A stretch of DNA of 11,489 nucleotides from Acidobacteriota bacterium (GTDB lineage Bacteria > Acidobacteriota > Polarisedimenticolia > Gp22-AA2). The DNA is taken from contig JACQNT010000111.1 of assembly GCA_016202915.1 (NCBI GenBank), positions 1 to 11,489 of the forward strand, read 5' to 3'. This document shows, piece by piece, positions 1 through 6,278 of this stretch (positions are counted from its first letter, which is position 1; each line of letters opens with the position of its first letter). The notes under the pieces were generated by a model. That model saw nothing but the letters and a program-made list of their open reading frames with translations, was not told the origin of the DNA and did not search any database. Position numbers and translations under genes: made by a program.

Positions 1-188
1 ACCTCCTCTCGGGGGGGTCGCCGTGAAGAAGAAGTCTCATCGTCGTGGTCTCCCGCGTCGCCTCGGCGGCGGCCCGTCACGGGTATGTAAGTGAGAGGGC
101 GAAGCTGCATGTTCGTTATCGAGGTAAAACCTTCGCGCGCGGCCCGGGGTGCGCCACGCGCCGCATCCGGGCCGAGGAGACGCTCACG
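1..188. other. Leader region before the operon, no gene supported
   Basis: I see no convincing gene here. The reading frame of the first gene stays open back to a GTG at 45, but the peptide encoded by 45-188 is arginine-rich and unlike the start of any SIS-domain isomerase, so I treat it as untranslated or leader sequence. Short frames entering from the left edge stop at 24-26, 88-90 and 92-94, so the tail of an upstream gene could end in this stretch. The part around 81-130 is less GC-rich than its surroundings and would be the likeliest place for a promoter, but I cannot identify a clear -35/-10 pair. Confidence 0.5.
174..180 (+). promoter_or_regulatory. Shine-Dalgarno site for the SIS isomerase gene
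   Basis: GAGGAGA lies 8 bases before the GTG at 189. It is a strong purine-rich ribosome binding site with normal spacing. It decides the start of the first gene in favour of 189 over the earlier in-frame GTG at 45. Confidence 0.75.
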
Positions 189-788
189 GTGATTCACCAG
201 ACCGCGACCGACTACTTCGCCGTGTTGTCCGAGCTGCTGCGGAGTCTCGAGGTGATGGACGGCCAGGGAACCCTCCTGCCCCTGGACGAGGGCGCGAAGC
301 GCGCGGTCGACCTGATCCTTGCCGTGCGCGCGGCGTCGGGCAAGGTCATGCTGATCGGCAACGGGGGCAGCGCGGCGATCGCCAGCCACATGCAGAACGA
401 TCTGTGCAAGGCCGCCGACGTGCGAGCCCTCGTGTTCAACGAGCCGACGCTGTTGACGGCGCTCTCCAACGACGACGGCTACGGGTCGGTCTTCGAGCGG
501 CCGGTCGAGCTCTGGGCGACGCCGGGCGACCTCCTGTTGGCGATCAGCAGCTCCGGGCGCTCGGAGAACATCCTGCGGGCCGTCCGCAAGGCGGCCGCGG
601 CGGGGTGCGAGGTGATCACGCTCTCCGGCTTCGGCGCCGACAACGCGTTGCGCGGCATGGGCACCATCAACTTCTACGTCCCGTCGCGGGTCTATGGCTA
701 CGTCGAGGTGATCCACTCGGCGCTGGCGCACTTCCTGGCGGACTGCGCCATGACCGCGCGGGTGGACGCGAGGAAGCCCGGCGGGTGA
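189..788 (+). CDS. GmhA-like SIS-domain sugar-phosphate isomerase
   Basis: The product (199 aa) belongs to the SIS family close to GmhA, which converts sedoheptulose 7-phosphate to D-glycero-D-manno-heptose 7-phosphate in the cytoplasm. The length matches GmhA (about 190-200 aa). Visible marks are the phosphate-binding NGGSAA at 58-63, SNDDGYGSVFERPVE at 93-107, and the second SIS motif ISSSGRSENILRAV at 119-132. The GTG at 189 was chosen for the GAGGAGA 8 bases upstream and the family length. Aligned by eye on E. coli GmhA, the metal/catalytic positions His61, Glu65, Gln172 and His180 correspond to His67, Asp71, Glu173 and His181, so two of the four differ conservatively. It could therefore act on another ketose phosphate. 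A transketolase encoded just downstream could supply the substrate. About 40 bases separate it from the next gene. Confidence 0.85.
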   Translation: MIHQTATDYFAVLSELLRSLEVMDGQGTLLPLDEGAKRAVDLILAVRAASGKVMLIGNGGSAAIASHMQNDLCKAADVRALVFNEPTLLTALSNDDGYGSVFERPVELWATPGDLLLAISSSGRSENILRAVRKAAAAGCEVITLSGFGADNALRGMGTINFYVPSRVYGYVEVIHSALAHFLADCAMTARVDARKPGG

Positions 789-828
789 CACGCGCGCGAT
801 TCGACGAGTGGGCCCACCTCCGGTAGCC

Positions 829-1644
829 ATGACGGTCCCCGAGATGGAGGTCCTCGGCCGCCGAATCCGCGGCCGGCTCATCGAGATGTCGCACCGGGCG
901 CGGACCCCCCACCTAGCCTCGACGCTCTCCTGCGTCGAGATCCTGGTGGCCGCGTACTGGGAGGTGCTGGCGCTCGATCCCCGAAATGCGAGCGCGCCGG
1001 AGCGCGACCGCTTCATCCTCAGCAAGGGCCACGCGGCGACCGCGCTCTATGTCGCGCTCGCCTACCGCGGGTTCTTCCCGGAGGCGCTGCTCGACACCTT
1101 CGCCGAGCCGGGCAGCCGCCTCGCCGAGCAGCCGAGCCCCGGGTGCGTGCCGGGGTTGGAGTTGGCGACGGGCTCGCTGGGACACGGTCTGCCGGTGGGC
1201 GTCGGGATGGCCTTCGCGGGACGCCTGCAGGGCCTCGCCCACCGCGTGTTCGTCCTCATGAGCGACGGGGAGTGCAACGAGGGGTCGGCGTGGGAAGCGG
1301 CGCTACTGGCGCCTGCCCAGCGCCTCGACCGCGTGGCCGCCATCATCGACTACAACAAGTGGCAGGCCACGGGGCGCAGCAACGAGATCATGGCGCTGCA
1401 TCCGCTGCGCGAGAAGTGGGAGGCGTTCGGCTGGAGCAGCTATGAGGTCGACGGGCACGACCTGAAGGCCCTGATCGACGTGATGGCGCACGTGCCCGAC
1501 GGGAGCGGCAAACCAGTCGCCATCGTCGCCCACACCGTGAAGGGCAAGGGCGTGTCCTTCATGGAGGACGACAACAACTGGCACTACCGCGCCCCCGACG
1601 CGGATCAAGTCCGGCGCGCCAAGGCGGAGCTCGGACTGCTGTGA
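829..1644 (+). CDS. Transketolase, N-terminal (ThDP-binding) subunit
   Basis: This is the first half of a split transketolase (271 aa), which moves a two-carbon ketol unit between sugar phosphates using thiamine diphosphate. Visible marks are the N-terminal helix with EMSHRA at 19-24, SKGHAATALY at 65-74, the glycine-rich TGSLGHGLPVGVGMA at 114-128, and the ThDP/metal motif SDGECNEGSAWEA at 145-157 followed by DYNK at 174-177. The usual GDG of the cofactor motif is SDG here. The ATG at 829 is preferred because the peptide from there fits the family; a GTG at 808 is in frame and would add seven residues, and neither has a strong ribosome binding site. The stop overlaps the GTG of the C-terminal subunit by four bases, as expected for two chains made in equal amounts. 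In a sugar cluster it more likely supplies a dedicated precursor than serves central metabolism. Confidence 0.9.
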   Translation: MTVPEMEVLGRRIRGRLIEMSHRARTPHLASTLSCVEILVAAYWEVLALDPRNASAPERDRFILSKGHAATALYVALAYRGFFPEALLDTFAEPGSRLAEQPSPGCVPGLELATGSLGHGLPVGVGMAFAGRLQGLAHRVFVLMSDGECNEGSAWEAALLAPAQRLDRVAAIIDYNKWQATGRSNEIMALHPLREKWEAFGWSSYEVDGHDLKALIDVMAHVPDGSGKPVAIVAHTVKGKGVSFMEDDNNWHYRAPDADQVRRAKAELGLL

Positions 1645-2591
1645 GAAACGCCTTCGCCGATGAGCTCACCGCCATGGCCGCCGAGGACCCCCGCATCGTG
1701 CTGCTCTCGGGCGACATCGGCAATCGGCTCTTCGACACCTACAAGCGGCGCTTCCCCACCCGGTTCGTCAACTGCGGGGTGGCCGAGGCGAACATGATCG
1801 GTGTAGCGGCGGGAACGGCGATGTCGGGACTCCGCCCGATCGCCTACACCATCAACGCGTTCATCACGGCTCGCTGCCTCGAGCAGATCCGCGTCGACGT
1901 CTGCTACCACAAGCTCGCGGTTGTCCTCGTCGGCGTGGGCGGCGGGCTGTCCTACGCGTCGCTCGGCGGGACGCACCACTCCTGCGAAGACATCGCCTTC
2001 CTGCGGATGCTCCCGAACATGACCGTCATCTGCCCGGGCGACCCGGTCGAGGTTCGCCTCGCCGTGCGGGCCGCCCTCCGTCACGCGGGACCCGTCTTCC
2101 TGCGCCTGGGGAAGAAGGGGGAGCCGGTCGTCCACGAGGCGCCGCCCCCGTTCACCATCGGCAGGGCGATCGTCGTGCGGCCGGGGCGGGAGGTTTGTCT
2201 CCTGAGCACCGGCACGATGCTCCCTGTCGCCGTCGCTGCGGCCGAGGCGCTGGAGCGTGAGGGGGTGCTCGCGCAGGTGGTGAGCTTCCACACCGTCAAG
2301 CCGCTCGACGAGGCGCTGCTGGCCGAGGTGTTTACCCGGTGCTCGGTGGTGCTGACCATCGAGGAGCACAGCGTGCTCGGAGGGTTCGGCGGGAGCGTCG
2401 CCGAGTGGGTGACCGAGCAGCCGGGACTGCAGGCACGCCTGGGCCGTGTCGGAACCACGGACACGTTCCTGCACGAGGCGGGAGAGCAAGATCACGCCCG
2501 GCGCCGCTTCGGGCTGACCGCCGACGCCATCGCCCACAAGGCGCTGGGCATGCTCGAAGCGAGCGGCGCGCGGGGGGAGCGGGGGCGATGA
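1641..2591 (+). CDS. Transketolase, C-terminal (pyrimidine-binding) subunit
   Basis: This is the second half of the split transketolase (316 aa). It carries the pyrimidine-binding domain (about 1-165) and the C-terminal transketolase domain (about 175-305). GVAEANM at 46-52 holds the glutamate (Glu49) that activates the thiamine ring in this enzyme class. GGTHHSCEDIA at 109-119 and MLPNMTVICPGDP at 123-135 are typical of the family. The C-terminal domain shows LLSTGTM at 187-193 and EEHSVLGGFG at 241-250. The GTG at 1641 overlaps the stop of the N-terminal subunit (GTGA), with a GGAG at 1626-1629 upstream. The two chains should form the active enzyme together. A DXS-like or pyruvate-dehydrogenase-beta-like role is less likely because the partner is a clear transketolase N-half. 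Confidence 0.9.
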   Translation: MRNAFADELTAMAAEDPRIVLLSGDIGNRLFDTYKRRFPTRFVNCGVAEANMIGVAAGTAMSGLRPIAYTINAFITARCLEQIRVDVCYHKLAVVLVGVGGGLSYASLGGTHHSCEDIAFLRMLPNMTVICPGDPVEVRLAVRAALRHAGPVFLRLGKKGEPVVHEAPPPFTIGRAIVVRPGREVCLLSTGTMLPVAVAAAEALEREGVLAQVVSFHTVKPLDEALLAEVFTRCSVVLTIEEHSVLGGFGGSVAEWVTEQPGLQARLGRVGTTDTFLHEAGEQDHARRRFGLTADAIAHKALGMLEASGARGERGR

Positions 2592-3628
2592 AGACGCCGG
2601 CGGCCGTGCTCGTCGAGACCGGCAGGCCGCTGGTGCTCGCCGAGCTGGAGGTGCCGCGGCTCGCGCCGGGCCAGGTGCTGGTGGAGGTCACCTTCAGCGG
2701 GGTGTGTCACACCCAGGTCTTGGAGACGCGCGGCTTCCGGGGCGAGGACCGGTACGTGCCGCACTGCCTCGGGCATGAGGGCAGCGGCACCGTGCTGGAG
2801 GCAGGGCCCGGCGTGGCGAAGGTCAAGCCGGGCGACCAGGTCATCCTCTCCTGGATGAAGGGCTCAGGCGCCGACGCGCCCGGCCCGCACTATCGCTGGG
2901 ACGGGCGTGTGGTCAACGCCGGCGCCATCACCACCTTCAGTCGCTACGCAGTCATCAGCGAAAACCGGCTGACGGTGCTGACCAACGACTTCCCCATGCA
3001 GGAGGCGGCCCTCCTGGGCTGCGCCGTGCCGACCGGCATGGGCGCGGTGTTCAACACCGCCCGCCCGGCCCCCGGGCAGAGCCTTGCCGTCTTCGGGGCC
3101 GGCGGGATCGGGCTCTGCGCGGTGGCGGCGGCCGCCGTCGCTGGCTGCATCCCGGTCATCGCCGTCGACGTCGAGCCGCGCAAGCTCGAGGTGGCCAGGC
3201 GAATGGGAGTCTCGCACTGCATCGACGCCACCGCCGGGCGCGTGCTCGAGGAGATCGAGGCGATCTGCCCGGGCGGGGTGGATATCGCCATCGAGGCCAC
3301 CGGCCGTCCGAGCGTGATGGCGCAGGCGCTGGCATCGGTGCGTGGCCAGGGTGGGGCGGCCGTCGTGGTGGGCAACGCCCGTCACGGCGAGCGGCTCGAG
3401 ATCGATCCGCGCCAGCTCAACCTGGGCAAGCGGCTCCTCGGCACCTGGGGCGGAGACAACTGGCCCGATCGCGACTTTCTCCGGTACGGCAAGCTGGTGC
3501 GCGCCGGGAAGCTGGATCTCGCGCCCATGATGGTGGAGCCCTATCCGCTCAGCGATATCAACCGCGCTCTCGACGACCTGGAGGCGGGCCGGACGGTACG
3601 GCCTCTCGTCCAGATGGACTTGAGGTGA
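2588..3628 (+). CDS. Zinc-dependent medium-chain alcohol/polyol dehydrogenase
   Basis: The product (346 aa) is a medium-chain dehydrogenase/reductase (MDR) that oxidises an alcohol or reduces a carbonyl with NAD(H). Catalytic zinc ligands fit Cys40 (GVCHTQ), His63-Glu64 (LGHEGSG) and Cys145 (LLGCAVPTG). The cofactor fold shows GAGGIG at 170-175, with Asp194 at the end of the next strand favouring NAD over NADP. The four-cysteine structural zinc lobe of classical alcohol dehydrogenases is absent: the region at 88-112 has no cysteine. The ATG at 2588 overlaps the previous stop (ATGA) and has GGAG at 2576-2579, eight bases upstream. The substrate cannot be read from sequence. Between a transketolase and a phosphatase/kinase it may act on a sugar or sugar phosphate, for example ketose-to-polyol reduction as in TarJ-type enzymes; that is inference. 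Confidence 0.85.
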   Translation: MKTPAAVLVETGRPLVLAELEVPRLAPGQVLVEVTFSGVCHTQVLETRGFRGEDRYVPHCLGHEGSGTVLEAGPGVAKVKPGDQVILSWMKGSGADAPGPHYRWDGRVVNAGAITTFSRYAVISENRLTVLTNDFPMQEAALLGCAVPTGMGAVFNTARPAPGQSLAVFGAGGIGLCAVAAAAVAGCIPVIAVDVEPRKLEVARRMGVSHCIDATAGRVLEEIEAICPGGVDIAIEATGRPSVMAQALASVRGQGGAAVVVGNARHGERLEIDPRQLNLGKRLLGTWGGDNWPDRDFLRYGKLVRAGKLDLAPMMVEPYPLSDINRALDDLEAGRTVRPLVQMDLR

Positions 3629-5280
3629 GCGCCTCGGTGCTCGTCGGCGTCGACTTCGACAACACGATCGTCCGCTGCGACCACCTCTTCCACGGGGCGG
3701 CCATCGCGCGGGGACTGATCCCGGCCACGGTCGGCCCGGGCAAGGGGGAGGTGCGCGAGTACCTTCGGGGCTGCGGGCGGGAGGACGCCTGGACCGAGCT
3801 CCAGGGGTACGTCTACGGCGTTCTCATCCAGGACGCGCCGGTGTTCCCCGGGGTGCGAGACTTCTTCGAGCGCTGCCGAGAGCGGGGGGTCGGAGTCTGC
3901 ATCATCAGCCACAAGACGCGGTACCCGTTCCTGGGACCGGCGTACGACCTGCACCGGGCGGCGCACGAGTGGCTCGAGCGCCAGGGGTTCTACGACCCGC
4001 AGGGCATGGGGCTCGCGCGCGCGCAGGTGTTCTTCGAGCTGACGAAGCGCGACAAGCTCCAGCGTATCGCCCGCATGGGCTGCAGCCACTTCGTCGACGA
4101 CCTCCCGGAAGTCCTGACCGAGCCGGAGTTCCCCATGGGCGTCCGGCGCATCCTGTTCGACCCGAACGGTCGGTATCCGAACGACGGGCAGTTGGATCGG
4201 GCCACCTCGTGGGCCGAGGTCGAGCAACGGCTGACGGGCGAACCCGCTCGAGTGGCCGTCCTCGCGCTCGCGGCGGAGGCCGGGCTGGGCGGCGAGATCA
4301 GGCTCCGACCGCTCGAAGGAAATACCAACAACCGGGTCTTCCACGTGGAGGCGGGCGGGCGCGCGGCGCTGCTCAAGGTCTACTTCGAGCACCCGGGCGA
4401 CCCGCGGGACCGGCTTGGCGCCGAGTTCTCCTTCTCGCGCTTCGCGTGGCGGAGCGGGGTGCGGTGCCTGCCGCAGCCGCTGGCGTGCGACCGGCTGAAC
4501 CGTCTGGGGCTCTACGAGTTCGTGGAAGGGCGGTCCCTCCGGCCCGCCGACGTGACGGCTGCTACGGTCCACGCGTCGCTCGACTTCTACCACGCGGTGA
4601 ATGGTCACCGGGAGCGTCGGGAGGCGCGCGCGATCCCAGACGCGTCCGAGGCATGCTTCAGCATCGCGGAGCACCTCACGTGTGTGGAGCGTCGCATCGG
4701 GCGGCTGCAGGAGATCGACCGGTCGTCGCCGGCCGACCGCGAGGCGGCCGCGCTCGTAGAGGGCGAGCTGGGCGCGGCCTGGCGGGAGGTGGCGGCAGCC
4801 GTGCGCCGCGATACCGCTGAGCTGGGCGTGAAGATCGGCGCGCCGCTGCCGATGGCGGAACGGCGCTTGTCGCCGTCCGACTTCGGCTTCCACAACGCGA
4901 TCCTGGCGACCGACGGCCGGCTGCGGTTCATCGACTTCGAGTACGCGGGGTGGGACGATCCGGCGAAGATGGTCTGCGATTTCTTCTGCCAGCCGGCGAT
5001 CCCGGTGCCGCTCGAGCACTTCGCCGGATTCGTCGAGTCCGTGGCCCGGGATCTTCCGGAGCCCGAGCGGCACCGAAGCCGCTGCGCCCTCCTCCTGCCC
5101 GTCTACCAGATCAAGTGGTGCTGCATCCTGCTGAACGACTTCCTTCCGGTGAGCCGCGAGCGGCGGCGGTTCGCCGACGGCGTCCGGGACCCCGAGGAGC
5201 GGAAGGTGGAGCAACTGCACAAGGCGCGCCGAGCGCTCGCGCGGGTCGGCGCGATGCGCGGGGCCGCGGGCGCCCTGTGA
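3625..5280 (+). CDS. Fused HAD phosphatase and APH-fold small-molecule kinase
   Basis: One 551-aa chain holds two enzymes. The N-terminal part (about 1-205) is a HAD hydrolase with motif I DFDNT at 10-14 (nucleophile Asp10), motif II Ser95 in IISHKT, motif III Lys144 and motif IV Asp158-Asp159, so it looks catalytically complete. The C-terminal part (about 210-540) has the aminoglycoside/choline-kinase fold: a glycine/asparagine-rich loop at 231-236, ATP lysine Lys251 (LLKVYF), catalytic Asp419 and Asn424 in SPSDFGFHN at 416-424, and metal-binding Asp437 in IDFEYAG. The usual HGD of the catalytic loop is replaced by PSD. APH-fold kinases that phosphorylate the sugar C1 are known (NahK, AmgK, methylthioribose kinase), so kinase plus phosphatase could turn a sugar 7-phosphate into a sugar 1-phosphate. 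The GTG start overlaps the previous stop. The substrate is inferred from context only. Confidence 0.85.
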   Translation: MSASVLVGVDFDNTIVRCDHLFHGAAIARGLIPATVGPGKGEVREYLRGCGREDAWTELQGYVYGVLIQDAPVFPGVRDFFERCRERGVGVCIISHKTRYPFLGPAYDLHRAAHEWLERQGFYDPQGMGLARAQVFFELTKRDKLQRIARMGCSHFVDDLPEVLTEPEFPMGVRRILFDPNGRYPNDGQLDRATSWAEVEQRLTGEPARVAVLALAAEAGLGGEIRLRPLEGNTNNRVFHVEAGGRAALLKVYFEHPGDPRDRLGAEFSFSRFAWRSGVRCLPQPLACDRLNRLGLYEFVEGRSLRPADVTAATVHASLDFYHAVNGHRERREARAIPDASEACFSIAEHLTCVERRIGRLQEIDRSSPADREAAALVEGELGAAWREVAAAVRRDTAELGVKIGAPLPMAERRLSPSDFGFHNAILATDGRLRFIDFEYAGWDDPAKMVCDFFCQPAIPVPLEHFAGFVESVARDLPEPERHRSRCALLLPVYQIKWCCILLNDFLPVSRERRRFADGVRDPEERKVEQLHKARRALARVGAMRGAAGAL

Positions 5281-6266
5281 AGATCGTCGTCCTCGGGGCC
5301 AACTCATTCTCCGGTCAGGACTTCGTCGACCTCCTGCTCGACGATCCCGAGCATGAGGTCATCGGGATCAGCCGGTCGCCGGAGCGGCCGGAGTTGTTCC
5401 TCAGGTACAAGGCGCGCCAGGACCTGTCGCGCTACCGGTACGTGCGGCTCGACCTGAACCGCGACATGCCGGCCTTGCTGGGCCTCCTCGACGCCGAGCG
5501 GCCGGCCGCCATCGTGAACTTCGCGGCGCAGAGCGAGGTGGCGCCGAGCTGGGAGTACCCGGAGCAGTGGTTCCAGACGAACTGCGTGGCGCTCGCCTCG
5601 CTCGTGAACCACCTCCGGCGGCGCGAGTACCTGCATCGCTACCTCCACATCTCCTCGCCCGAGGTCTACGGCACGTGCGTGGGGCGGGTGACCGAGGCCG
5701 CGCCCCCGAACCCGAGCACGCCCTACGCCGCGTCGAAGGCCGCCGCCGACCTGCTCCTCGCCGCCTACGCGAGGCAGTTCGGCTTCCCCCTGCTCACCGT
5801 GCGCGCGACGAACGTGTACGGCGCCCGGCAGCAGCTCTTCAAGATCATCCCGCGCTCGATCATCCGCGTGAAGCTCGAGCGGCGGATCGAGCTTCACGGC
5901 GGCGGGCGGGCGGTGAAGTCGTACATCCACATCCGGGACGTCTCGCGTGGAGAGCTCATGGTGCTCGAGCAGGGGCGGCTCGGGCAGATCTACCACCTCT
6001 CACCCGACCGCGGCATCGCGGTGCGCGAGGTCGTACACGCGATCTGCGAGCGGCTGGGGCGGCACTTCGAGGAGGCGACGACGATCGTGGACGAGCGCCC
6101 CGGCCAGGACGCGGCGTACGTCATCGACTCGGGCCGGGCGCGCGACGAGCTGGGCTGGAAGCCGGAGATCGACCTGGACGAGGGCCTGGGTGACGTCATC
6201 TCCTGGGTGGAGAAGAACTGGAACGAGATCGTGCGGTACCCGCTGGCGTACCAGCACGCGCCCTAG
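5277..6266 (+). CDS. Extended SDR, probable nucleotide-sugar 4,6-dehydratase or epimerase
   Basis: The product (329 aa) is an extended short-chain dehydrogenase/reductase acting on an NDP-sugar. The cofactor motif is unusual: GANSFSG at 7-13 in place of TGxxGxxG. The active site has SSPEVYG at 126-132 and Tyr150-x3-Lys154 (YAASK). The glutamate before VYG (Glu129) matches the general base of dTDP-glucose and GDP-mannose 4,6-dehydratases, where C4-epimerases usually lack an acid, so a 4,6-dehydratase is favoured; the preceding Asp of RmlB is Pro here. RATNVYG at 180-186, the HIRDV substrate-domain motif and a C-terminal LGWKP are also normal for the superfamily. The GTG at 5277 overlaps the previous stop and puts the Rossmann strand at residue 3, as expected. 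It closes module A; its substrate could be the NDP-sugar made by the genes before it. Confidence 0.85.
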   Translation: MKIVVLGANSFSGQDFVDLLLDDPEHEVIGISRSPERPELFLRYKARQDLSRYRYVRLDLNRDMPALLGLLDAERPAAIVNFAAQSEVAPSWEYPEQWFQTNCVALASLVNHLRRREYLHRYLHISSPEVYGTCVGRVTEAAPPNPSTPYAASKAAADLLLAAYARQFGFPLLTVRATNVYGARQQLFKIIPRSIIRVKLERRIELHGGGRAVKSYIHIRDVSRGELMVLEQGRLGQIYHLSPDRGIAVREVVHAICERLGRHFEEATTIVDERPGQDAAYVIDSGRARDELGWKPEIDLDEGLGDVISWVEKNWNEIVRYPLAYQHAP

Positions 6267-6278
6267 CCGGCGAAAACC

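Noticed and set aside
1..10. ACCTCCT at the left edge as the 3' end of a 16S rRNA gene
   Set aside because: Seven matching bases at a window edge are not enough, and nothing after them looks like an rRNA spacer or tRNA.
45..188. N-terminal extension of the SIS isomerase from a GTG at 45
   Set aside because: The peptide is not isomerase-like, and the GTG at 189 has a good ribosome binding site and gives the normal family length.
808..817. Perfect 10-base palindrome GTGGGCCCAC over an alternative GTG start
   Set aside because: Short GC palindromes are expected by chance at this composition, and there is no loop for a terminator or U-run.
1605..2537. 310-codon open frame on the minus strand
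   Set aside because: It mirrors the transketolase C-subunit and has no domain features.
2339..2587. Upstream extension of the dehydrogenase frame inside the transketolase gene
   Set aside because: The extra residues are an arginine-rich shadow of the transketolase gene; the ATG at 2588 has a ribosome binding site and fits the family start. The same reasoning applies to extensions before 5277, 7877, 8989 and 10086.
3541..5307. 588-codon open frame on the minus strand
   Set aside because: It lies opposite the HAD-kinase gene. Its peptide is rich in Arg, Pro, Asp and Val with no recognisable motif, as expected of an antisense shadow in high-GC DNA.
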